This document shows positions 55,211-62,398 of a stretch of DNA of 64,000 nucleotides, one piece after another. Within the stretch, counting starts at the first letter, position 1, and the number at the start of each line of letters is the position of its first letter. This DNA comes from PNAI01 sp035574295 (GTDB lineage Bacteria; Pseudomonadota; Alphaproteobacteria; Rhizobiales; Xanthobacteraceae). The notes beneath the pieces are model-generated. The model did no database searches, was not told where the DNA came from, and saw nothing but the letters and a program-made list of their open reading frames with translations. Location: NCBI GenBank assembly GCA_035574295.1, contig DATLYX010000039.1:51059-115058 (forward strand), read 5' to 3'. A program made the translations under genes and the position numbers.

Positions 55211-55948
55211 TTAAGGCCTGAAACCTTCAAAAATGATCTGGTCTGCCCAGCGTGCGGCGCGGGCGCGATCTTCGGCCGTGCGCACCGTCCAGGTGAGCAG
55301 CGGCAGCCGGAGCACAGAGCGTGTAAAAAGGGGTAATGCCGACGGCAGGTCTTTCACACGATAGGCAAGGAATTGCAGCCCTGCGGCGAAGGCATGCCGC
55401 ATATAATGCGACGGCCGTTGTGCAGGCGGAGTGTCATTTTCGCGATGAGCTTCGGAATCTCGGCGCTGCGCCACCAGACCGCGGGTGAGGCGGGGGGAGA
55501 GATGCCGCAGGGCGGCGACGGGTTCAGGATCGAACGACATGGCGGCCACCGGCCCCTGGTATTGGCTCAGCACCTGCGCGGTTCGCTGCGCGAGCCGCAG
55601 ATCGCCGTCGAATCGGCTTTTCAGCTCCACCAGGAGGGTGACGCGGCCGGCGACGAGGTCGCACAGCTCGCCGAGCGTCAGCATCCGGTCTGCGGTGGCC
55701 TTGAACGATACGCGTTTCAGTTCGGTCGAGGACAAATCTGCCAGGCGCGCAGTGCCGTCGGTGAGGCGTCCCAGCGCAACATCGTGGTACACCATGGCCT
55801 CGCCGTCGGCGCTGATTTGCAGATCGCATTCGATGCCGTAATCTGCGGCGATCGCCGCGGTAAAAGCTGACGCGGTGTTTTCGACTGGGCCGGCAGGATC
55901 GTGCAATCCGCGGTGCGCAAGAGGCCGCGCGGTGAGCCAAGCCGGCAT
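55211..55948 (-). CDS. glycerophosphodiester phosphodiesterase
   Basis: A 245-residue TIM-barrel phosphodiesterase: HRG at 12-14, ENT at 23-25, IECDLQ with metal-binding Glu40 and Asp42, and VYHD with His55. These are the catalytic and metal ligands of GDPD enzymes. It cleaves glycerophosphodiesters to glycerol-3-phosphate and an alcohol. No signal peptide, so it is cytosolic (UgpQ-like). It lies 8 bp after the RidA gene and is probably in the same operon. Confidence 0.92.
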   Translation of the reverse strand: MPAWLTARPLAHRGLHDPAGPVENTASAFTAAIAADYGIECDLQISADGEAMVYHDVALGRLTDGTARLADLSSTELKRVSFKATADRMLTLGELCDLVAGRVTLLVELKSRFDGDLRLAQRTAQVLSQYQGPVAAMSFDPEPVAALRHLSPRLTRGLVAQRRDSEAHRENDTPPAQRPSHYMRHAFAAGLQFLAYRVKDLPSALPLFTRSVLRLPLLTWTVRTAEDRARAARWADQIIFEGFRP

Positions 55949-55956
55949 GGCGCTGC

Positions 55957-56424
55957 TCAGGCCACCTCGAACAAACCCTCAACTTCAACCGCAGCATCGA
56001 GCGGCAGAACGGCGACCCCCACCGTGGTGCGCGCATGGCGGCCCTTGTCCCCGAAAGCAGCGACCATCAGATCGGAGGCGCCGTTCATCACCTTCGGTCC
56101 GTCGACAAACGACGGCACCGAATTGATGAAGCCGCCGAGCCGCACCACGCGCACGACCCGGTCGAGGTCGCCAACAGCGGCCTTGATCTGGGCGAGCAGG
56201 TTGATGGCGCAGACCCGCGCTGCCTTGTTGCCGTCGTCGACGGAAACACCGTCGCCGAGCTTGCCCTTGGCCACGAGCTTGCCGTCGGCGTCGAGGCAAA
56301 GCTGGCCCGAGACCATGAGCAGGTTGCCGGTGCGGACAAAGCCGACGTAATTGGCAATCGGCGCTGCCGGTGTCGGCAGCTTGATGCCGAGTTCCGCAAG
56401 CTTCTTTTCCACCGTGCCGGCCAT
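55957..56424 (-). CDS. RidA/YjgF family protein
   Basis: A 155-residue protein of the YjgF/YER057c/UK114 fold, of the longer subgroup: IANYVGFVRTGNLLMVSGQLCLDADGKLV, AARVCAINLLAQIKAAVGDLDRVVRVVRLGGFINSVPSF, and ARTTVGVAVLPLDAAVEVEGLFEVA. The Arg in ARTTVGV and Glu near the C terminus occupy the active-site positions. RidA proteins hydrolyse reactive enamine/imine intermediates from PLP enzymes. AGGAGG precedes ATG 56424. It heads an operon with the phosphodiesterase. Confidence 0.9.
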   Translation of the reverse strand: MAGTVEKKLAELGIKLPTPAAPIANYVGFVRTGNLLMVSGQLCLDADGKLVAKGKLGDGVSVDDGNKAARVCAINLLAQIKAAVGDLDRVVRVVRLGGFINSVPSFVDGPKVMNGASDLMVAAFGDKGRHARTTVGVAVLPLDAAVEVEGLFEVA

Positions 56425-56593
56425 GATTCCTCCTGTATGCGATTGTCGTTAAATTGCCGCCTTTCTCTTCGCTGATTGGGGGCAACCTTGCAAGCGGCGG
56501 CCGGCGCAAGACCGCCGTTGCGGGGAGTGGCGCGCAAGCCTATTTTGGTGGGTGCTGCGGAGGGTAACCAAAGTAGCGAAGGGTAGCGAAGGA

Positions 56594-57457
56594 ATGCACA
56601 GGCGCCGGGCCGGCGTGCCCATGGGGATGGCATTGGCGGCGGCGGTTTTCGCCGTTTCCGCGACATTGCCGATTGCTGCCGCCATCGCCCAGGGCGAGGC
56701 CGTGGTGCTCGTGCCGCATCGGGCCATCTACGACCTCAAGCTTTCCCAGTCGCGTGGCCGGCGCGCCATGCAGGCGGTGCACGGCCGGATACTCTACGAC
56801 TTTTCCGGCAATGCCTGCGAGGGCTATGCCCTGCGTTTCCGCCAGATGTCCGTGCTGGACAGCGGCGAAGGCAAGCCGGTGATGAGCGACCTCAGAGCCA
56901 ACACCTGGGAGGAGGGCGAGGCGAGAAGCCTGCGTTTCAACTCGCAGAGCTATCTGAACGATCAGCTCCGCGAGTCGGTCGACGGATTTGCCCAGCGCGG
57001 CCAGGGCGCGGTCGGCGTGCTGCTCACCAAGCCGGGCAGCCGAAGCTTCGATCTGGCGCCGAATCTCGTGTTTCCCACCGAGCATGTGCGGCGGATCATC
57101 GCCGCGGCGCGCGAGGGAAAGACCTTGCTCGAGGCGTCGGTCTATGACGGCTCGGAGACCGGAGAAAAAGTGTACGACACGCTGGCCGTCATCGGGGCGA
57201 TCATCAAGCCGGGAGAGAAGCCGCCCGCTGACGCTGCGGCTAAGCAGCCGGCGCTCGCCGCGCTGCCGCGGTGGCCCGTCACCGTCAGCTATTTCGAGCG
57301 AACCGAGGCGAGCGGCGACAAGACGCCGATCTATGTGGTCGGGTTCGAAATCTACGACAACGGGATATCCCGCGCGCTCACGCTCGACTACGGCGATTTC
57401 GTCTTGAGCGGCGAACTGACCTCGCTGGAGATTCAAAAACCCAAGCCCTGTCCGTGA
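56594..57457 (+). CDS. eipB: EipB-family (DUF1849) periplasmic envelope-integrity protein
   Basis: A 287-residue exported protein with signal peptide (about 1-33) and a DUF1849 beta-spiral domain: LVPHRAIYDLKLSQSRG, GRILYDFSGNACEGYALRFRQ, FEIYDNGISRALTLDYGDFVLSGELTSLE. Cys75 and Cys286 match the two conserved cysteines that form a disulfide in Brucella EipB. Brucella EipB is needed for envelope integrity and stress resistance. GAAGGA precedes ATG 56594. It is convergent with dinB. Confidence 0.9.
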   Translation: MHRRRAGVPMGMALAAAVFAVSATLPIAAAIAQGEAVVLVPHRAIYDLKLSQSRGRRAMQAVHGRILYDFSGNACEGYALRFRQMSVLDSGEGKPVMSDLRANTWEEGEARSLRFNSQSYLNDQLRESVDGFAQRGQGAVGVLLTKPGSRSFDLAPNLVFPTEHVRRIIAAAREGKTLLEASVYDGSETGEKVYDTLAVIGAIIKPGEKPPADAAAKQPALAALPRWPVTVSYFERTEASGDKTPIYVVGFEIYDNGISRALTLDYGDFVLSGELTSLEIQKPKPCP

Positions 57458-57480
57458 CGACAGGCGCTTTGTGCGTGCGT

Positions 57481-57501
57481 CTGAGCCCCGCTTGGGCTCA
57501 G
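57481..57501. terminator. hairpin between convergent eipB and dinB
   Basis: CTGAGCCC (57481-57488) and GGGCTCAG (57494-57501) form a perfect 8-bp stem with a 5-nt loop in the 40-bp gap between two convergent genes, overlapping the dinB stop codon. A T-run is lacking, so it is only a weak candidate for a two-way terminator. Confidence 0.45.
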
Positions 57502-58763
57502 GCATCGTCCTCCTCGAGCGCCAATCCTTTGATCAGCGAGCGGTGGCCGAAGCGGCCGCGCACGCGGTCCATGGCGCGTTCCGCGGCAGCGCGGCGTTCC
57601 GATGTGCGGTCGATGAGGTCGGCGGGATCGGCGGCGGCGGCATCGCAGAGAGAGCCGACGCCGATGCCGATAAGGCGGTAGCGGGTGCCGTTGATCTCGC
57701 GCGCAAGCAGAGCCCGACCGGCGGCGAAGATCCTGTCGGCGAGCTGGGTAGGGGCGTCGAGCGAGCGTGCGCGGGTGAGGATGCGGAAGTCCGCGGTCTT
57801 CAACTTCAGGGTTACGGTCGAACCGGAGATGCCGGCCTGCTTGAGGCGGTCCGCGACTTCCTCGCTCAGCGTCCAGAGCTGTTTCTCCAGCGGCCGGAAC
57901 GACGCCAGATCGCGATCGAAAGTAATCTCTGCCGATATGCTCTTGCGCGGCCGGTCCGGGTTCAGCGTGCGGGAATCGATGCCGCGGCAAAGCTGGGCCA
58001 GACGTTGGCCTTCCACGCCGTAGCGGCGCATCAAATCGCGCTCGTCCGCGCGCTGCAGATCGGCGATGAGACGAAAGCCGTCGCGTGCGAAACGCGCCTG
58101 CATCACCTTACCGACGCCATAGATCAAGGTCACCGGTTTGGGGGCGAGAAACGCCGGGGCCTCGACCTGACCGAGCACCGCAAAGCCGCGCGGCTTGTCG
58201 AGGTCGGAGGCGATCTTGGCAAGGAATTTGTTGCAGGATAGCCCGATCGACACGGTGATGCCGAGCTTTGCTTCGACGCGGGCGGCAAAGCGCGCCAGCA
58301 CTTTTGCGGCATGTTCCCCATGCAGGCGCCGAGTGCCGGCAAGATCGACAAACGCCTCGTCAATGGAGAGTGCTTCCACCTGAGGGGTCAGCTCCAGCAT
58401 GAGGGCGCGGACCTCGCGGCTCACGCGCCGATACTTGTCGAAGTCAGGCCGGATCACGGTGGCATGCGGGCAGAGTTGCAGCGCCTGAAACATGGGCATG
58501 GCGGAACGCACGCCATAAGTGCGGGCGACGTAACAGGCGGTGGTCACGACGCCGCGGCGGCCGCCGCCGACGATCACCGGCTTGTCGGCGAGCGAGGGAT
58601 CGTCGCGCTTCTCGATCGCCGCATAAAAGGCGTCGCAGTCGATGTGGGCGAGGGTGAGTTGCTCGAGCTCGGGATGGCGGACAATGCGCGGAGAGAAGCA
58701 GGCCGGGCAACGGGCATCGGCGTCGCGCAGGTCGCTGAAGCAATCACGGCAAAAGCCGGACAT
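57498..58763 (-). CDS. dinB: DNA polymerase IV (Y family) with zinc-ribbon-like N terminus
   Basis: A 421-residue translesion polymerase. Catalytic residues are present: Asp42 and Asp44 in IDCDAFYAAIE, Asp135 and Glu136 in SIDEAF, and YVARTYGVRSAMP for the finger region; helix-hairpin-helix elements (IYGVGKVMQARF) and a little-finger domain follow. Residues 1-25 add CRDC and CPAC (Cys5, Cys8, Cys19, Cys22), a four-cysteine pattern absent from E. coli DinB. No clear beta-clamp QLxLF peptide is visible at the C terminus. Start overlaps the DUF3572 stop by one base (TGATG). Confidence 0.95.
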   Translation of the reverse strand: MSGFCRDCFSDLRDADARCPACFSPRIVRHPELEQLTLAHIDCDAFYAAIEKRDDPSLADKPVIVGGGRRGVVTTACYVARTYGVRSAMPMFQALQLCPHATVIRPDFDKYRRVSREVRALMLELTPQVEALSIDEAFVDLAGTRRLHGEHAAKVLARFAARVEAKLGITVSIGLSCNKFLAKIASDLDKPRGFAVLGQVEAPAFLAPKPVTLIYGVGKVMQARFARDGFRLIADLQRADERDLMRRYGVEGQRLAQLCRGIDSRTLNPDRPRKSISAEITFDRDLASFRPLEKQLWTLSEEVADRLKQAGISGSTVTLKLKTADFRILTRARSLDAPTQLADRIFAAGRALLAREINGTRYRLIGIGVGSLCDAAAADPADLIDRTSERRAAAERAMDRVRGRFGHRSLIKGLALEEDDA

Positions 58764-59068
58764 CAGGGCAGATCCCTCTCGTGGCGACGGCCGCCGAGCG
58801 CAGCGCAGGCGCCGGCGATGTGGCGCGGATCGATCGCGGCGTAGCGGGCGAATTCGAGCGCGAGGCGGTCGTCGCCGGCAAGATAGTCGAGAACGCCGGC
58901 GAGGAATTGCGGCTCCTGCGCCTGGGCGCGGATCCGGGCCGGATCAAGGCCGGTCAGCGCGAGAAAGCGACCGAGCCGCCCGCTGTCCGCGGCGATGAAG
59001 GCAAGGGCTTGAATGGCCAGCGTTTCCGCGGCCTCTCGGTCTATGGAGGGGTGCCCCGACTCAGGCAT
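58763..59068 (-). CDS. DUF3572 family protein
   Basis: A 101-residue, Ala/Leu-rich helical protein with the DUF3572 pattern: EAAETLAIQALAFIAADSGRLGRFLALTGLDPARIR and PQFLAGVLDYLAGDDRLALEFARYAAIDP. The family is alphaproteobacterial and of unknown function, commonly placed between dinB and divK. ATG at 59068 fits homologues; an ATG at 59113 would add 15 residues. Its TGA shares a base with dinB's ATG, so the two are coupled, which suggests, without proof, a link to DNA damage tolerance. Confidence 0.88.
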   Translation of the reverse strand: MPESGHPSIDREAAETLAIQALAFIAADSGRLGRFLALTGLDPARIRAQAQEPQFLAGVLDYLAGDDRLALEFARYAAIDPRHIAGACAALGGRRHERDLP

Positions 59069-59193
59069 CCGTTTGCCATTCCGTAATGAATCATCATTAT
59101 TGTTCAACAGCATGCCCGAAATCGATCCGGGCTGCGACGCAGTCTGATCATCGATCCTATGCCCCGCTCGTTCCGCGGGCGCCGGAGCGGGAC

Positions 59194-59565
59194 ATGTCCA
59201 AGACCGTACTGATCGTGGAAGACAACGAGCTCAACATGAAGCTCTTTCACGATCTTTTGGAGGCGCAGGGCTACAATACCGTCGGCACCCGCAATGGTAT
59301 CGATGCGCTGGAGCTTGCGCGCAAGCATCGCCCCGACCTCGTGCTGATGGACATTCAGCTCCCGGAGGTGTCCGGACTCGAAGTCACCAAATGGCTGAAA
59401 GACGATCCACAACTGAAGTCAATCCCGGTCGTTGCGGTCACCGCCTTTGCCATGAAGGGGGACGAGGAACGGATCCGCCAGGGCGGCTGCGAGGCCTATC
59501 TCTCGAAGCCCATTTCGGTCGGCAAGTTCATCGAGACCATCCGGAATTTTCTGGGCAATCCCTGA
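59194..59565 (+). CDS. divK: single-domain response regulator DivK
   Basis: A 123-residue receiver domain: acidic pocket Glu9-Asp10 (VEDNELN), phospho-acceptor Asp53 in LMDIQLPEVSG, Thr83 (VTAFAMKGDEERI) and Lys105 (LSKPISVGKF). The sequence and adjacency to pleD identify DivK, which with DivJ/PleC controls the CtrA pathway and asymmetric division. ATG 59194 is chosen because upstream codons do not resemble a receiver; CGGAGCGGG lies before it. pleD starts 10 bp after the stop. Confidence 0.96.
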   Translation: MSKTVLIVEDNELNMKLFHDLLEAQGYNTVGTRNGIDALELARKHRPDLVLMDIQLPEVSGLEVTKWLKDDPQLKSIPVVAVTAFAMKGDEERIRQGGCEAYLSKPISVGKFIETIRNFLGNP

Positions 59566-59575
59566 AGGAGAGTCG

Positions 59576-60949
59576 ATGACCGCCCGCGTCCTCGTGGTCG
59601 ACGACGTGCCGGCCAATGTCAAACTGCTGGAAGCACGACTTTCGGCGGAATATTTCGACGTGATCACCGCCAGCAGCGGGGCCGAGGCACTCGCGATCTG
59701 CGCCCGCTCCGAATGCGATATCGTCTTGCTCGACGTGATGATGCCGGACATGGACGGATTTGAGGTGTGCCGGCGCATCAAGATCAATCCGGCGCTGCAG
59801 CACATCCCGGTGATCATGGTCACAGCGCTCGATCACGCGGCGCATCGGGTGCGCGGACTGGAGGCGGGCGCCGACGATTTCCTCACCAAGCCGGTTTCGG
59901 ACGTGGCGCTGATTGCGCGCGTGCGCTCGCTGGCGCGGCTGAAAATGATGACCGACGAGCTGCGCATGCGCGCGGTCACATCGAAGGAAATCGGCATCCG
60001 ACTGCCGGCCGACGAGGCGGTGTCCGACACCGGACGCAACGGCCGCATTCTTCTGATCGACGACCGCAAGCCGTCGTACGAGCGGCTCGCCGGGGCGCTC
60101 ACGAACGAACACGCGGTCGAGATCGAAACCGATCCCAACCGCGCCCTGCTGCGCGCCGCCGAGGGTGATTTCGATCTGCTCATCGTTTCGCTCGGCATCG
60201 AAAACTTCGATGCGCTGCGCCTGTGCAGCCAGGCGCGCTCGCTCGAGCGCACGCGCAACGTGCCGATCCTTGCGATCACCGACGAGGGAGACGATCAGCG
60301 CATGGTGCGCGGTCTGGAAATCGGCGTGAACGACTATCTGCTGCGACCGGTCGACAAGAACGAGCTGCTGGCGCGGGTGCGCACCCAGGTGCGCAAGAAA
60401 CGATACGCCGAGCGGTTGCGCGAGAACGTGCAACAGTCGATCGAGATGGCCATTACCGACTCGCTGACCGGACTCTACAATCGCTATTACATGGAAAGGC
60501 ATCTGGCGGCGCTGGTCGAACAGGCGATTGCGCGCGGCAAGCCGCTGACGGCGATCATGCTCGACATCGATTACTTCAAATCGATCAACGACAATTACGG
60601 ACATGACGCGGGCGACGACGTGCTGCGGCAGCTCGCCACGCGCGTGCGCAAATCCATTCGCGGTATCGATCTCGCCTGCCGCTACGGCGGAGAAGAGTTC
60701 GTCATCGTGATGCCGGAAACCGACATGGCGGTGGCGACGATCGTGGCCGAGCGGCTGCGGCGGCGCATTGCCGCCGAGCCGTTCACGATCCAGCAGGCGG
60801 GGCGGGCGATCGCATGCACCATCTCGGTCGGGATCGCCACGCTTGACGCTGCGGACGACGATGCGGCAAAAATTCTCAGGCGTGCCGACCAGGCCCTTTA
60901 TCGCGCCAAGCGCGACGGGCGAAACCGGGTGGCGGCGGACGCGGCGTGA
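59576..60949 (+). CDS. pleD: PleD diguanylate cyclase response regulator
   Basis: A 457-residue protein with two receiver domains and a GGDEF domain. The first receiver has Asp53 (LLDVMMPDMDG). The second (about 156-270) is a pseudo-receiver, with Ser at the acceptor site (LLIVSLGIENF). The cyclase domain has GGEEF at 371-375 and the inhibitory I-site RGID at 362-365. PleD makes c-di-GMP on phosphorylation, driving the swarmer-to-stalked or equivalent pole change in Alphaproteobacteria. GAAGGAGAG precedes ATG 59576; cotranscribed with divK. Confidence 0.97.
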   Translation: MTARVLVVDDVPANVKLLEARLSAEYFDVITASSGAEALAICARSECDIVLLDVMMPDMDGFEVCRRIKINPALQHIPVIMVTALDHAAHRVRGLEAGADDFLTKPVSDVALIARVRSLARLKMMTDELRMRAVTSKEIGIRLPADEAVSDTGRNGRILLIDDRKPSYERLAGALTNEHAVEIETDPNRALLRAAEGDFDLLIVSLGIENFDALRLCSQARSLERTRNVPILAITDEGDDQRMVRGLEIGVNDYLLRPVDKNELLARVRTQVRKKRYAERLRENVQQSIEMAITDSLTGLYNRYYMERHLAALVEQAIARGKPLTAIMLDIDYFKSINDNYGHDAGDDVLRQLATRVRKSIRGIDLACRYGGEEFVIVMPETDMAVATIVAERLRRRIAAEPFTIQQAGRAIACTISVGIATLDAADDDAAKILRRADQALYRAKRDGRNRVAADAA

Positions 60950-61433
60950 GCCGGGGCGATCGGCTAAGGCACGCGGAATTTTGGCGAAACGCGGTTGTTT
61001 ATGGATTCAGGGCGCCGTCACCTTGGTGTCACCTGCGTCAACCATAACCCTTTACGTTGACGCCGGAATTCGGTTCCGAGGAAGAGGCTGCGGATTGCTT
61101 TCTGGAACTGATAGGATAGCTTAGCCCATGGGGCGGCGGCCAAAGGCTTGATTAATCGGGGCTGCCAAGGGACAGTCTTAAGAGCGGCAAACATCCATTG
61201 AATAACCCTACGGAATGCTCAGGTCCGCCGCATCTCCTGGGTCCGTGGGGTTCGGCCGGCCTGGGAGCGGTGTGAGTGGCCTCCTCATGACATCGCTTCC
61301 GGCCGGCCACCTTTTTGACCAAACGAGACCAAGCCAAGCGTGCAATATCCGCCGACCAGCCATGCGCGCGCGGAGGGAACGGAAAGGGCGCCGAAACGGC
61401 GCCCGCAAATTTTCCGCCAGCGCAGGTTGCCCG
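60950..61433. other. long intergenic region with inverted repeat, no gene recognised
   Basis: A 484-bp gap lies between pleD and rpmG, the longest in the window. It contains a perfect inverted repeat, GCGTCAAC (61035-61042) and GTTGACGC (61056-61063), with a 13-nt AT-richer centre, and GGCCGGCC words at about 61256 and 61301. I see no convincing protein-coding frame. An unannotated small RNA is possible, but no promoter/terminator pair can be assigned. Confidence 0.45.
61386..61404 (-). terminator. probable terminator of rpmG
   Basis: GGGCGCCG (61386-61393) and CGGCGCCC (61397-61404) form a perfect 8-bp stem with a 3-nt loop, 30 bp downstream of the rpmG stop. On the minus strand it is followed by TTTCCGTTCC, a modest pyrimidine tract. 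Confidence 0.6.
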
Positions 61434-61601
61434 CTACTTGATCTTCGCCTCGCGGAACTCGACGTGCTTTTTGGCAATGGGATCGTATTTCTTCTTCACC
61501 AGCTTCTCCGTCATCGTCCGCGAATTCTTCTTGGTCACGTAGAAGTAGCCGGTGTCGGCGCTGGAGACCAACTTGATCTTGGTAATTACGGCCTTGGCCA
61601 T
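61434..61601 (-). CDS. rpmG: 50S ribosomal protein L33
   Basis: A 55-residue, lysine-rich protein: AKAVITKIKLVSSADTGYFY, then VTKKNSRTMTEKLVKKKYDP and a C-terminal KKHVEFREAKIK. This is the complete L33 family pattern, of the type without the zinc-binding cysteines. It is a component of the large ribosomal subunit near the E site. Start ATG at 61601 and stop TAG at 61434-61436. It follows the Nudix gene by about 60 bp on the same strand. Confidence 0.97.
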   Translation of the reverse strand: MAKAVITKIKLVSSADTGYFYVTKKNSRTMTEKLVKKKYDPIAKKHVEFREAKIK

Positions 61602-61663
61602 GGCAAACCTCACGCTTTGTCGGCCGCCAAACTAACCGCCGGCGGCGGATTGTCAAGAAACAG

Positions 61664-62398
61664 TCACAGAAGCTCACGCACGCGCTTGCCGTGCAGCATC
61701 CGATAGTACGGTACCGGCTGGTCAGGGCTGAAGCCGGCATCAATTTGCGCCTGCAGATCGCGCAACACCAGCTTGGTGATCGGGATCAGGTCAAGCTGCG
61801 ATGCTTCGGCAACCGGCAGCCAGGTCAGCTCCAACAATTCGGCATCCGCTCCCGTGCCGCGGTCGATGCGATGGGCCACGGCGCTGATGTCGGCGGCAAA
61901 AAACCGCGTATCGTAGCGCCGCGGCCGACGCGGCGGGGTAATGGCGCGCGCAACGAAGTGCAGCGCCGCAAGGTCCGGGGCAATCCCGGCCTTGGCGAAT
62001 TCCGCCCAGGGGCCATCCGGAATCTTTGCCGCCACTTCGCTCGGCCGGCCGATCAAGAGACCGGTCTCCTCAAAAGTTTCGCGTATCGCGGTGAGCGCGA
62101 TGGCGCGCACCTTGGTCGCGGTCGGCCTGGACACGCACCGCGTCAATCGCTCCGCAATGAGCGGATGCAGCTCGCCAGCCACGGGGATCACGCGGTCCGC
62201 CGGATCGACGCTGCCGCCGGGAAACACGAACTTGCCGGGAAGGAAAACGTGCCGTTGATGGCGGCGTCCCATCAAAACCTTGGGCACCGGACCGGTGCGG
62301 TCAAGCAAGATCAGCGTGGCGGCGTCCCTGGGACGCTGGTTCGGATGCGGCTCCCGCATGTGCGGGTCCTGGCCGAAATCCACCGCTTCATCACTCAT
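61664..62398 (-). CDS. Nudix hydrolase (NUDT19-like)
   Basis: A 244-residue protein with a Nudix box core RETFEETG (106-113) preceded by FVFPGGSVDPAD (58-69). The stretch between the GG and RE is about 45 residues, much longer than the usual 20, as in the NUDT8/NUDT19-like subgroup that acts on CoA or nucleotide diphosphates. Its ATG (62398) overlaps the rnr stop codon (ATGA), so it is translationally coupled to RNase R. Confidence 0.92.
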   Translation of the reverse strand: MSDEAVDFGQDPHMREPHPNQRPRDAATLILLDRTGPVPKVLMGRRHQRHVFLPGKFVFPGGSVDPADRVIPVAGELHPLIAERLTRCVSRPTATKVRAIALTAIRETFEETGLLIGRPSEVAAKIPDGPWAEFAKAGIAPDLAALHFVARAITPPRRPRRYDTRFFAADISAVAHRIDRGTGADAELLELTWLPVAEASQLDLIPITKLVLRDLQAQIDAGFSPDQPVPYYRMLHGKRVRELL

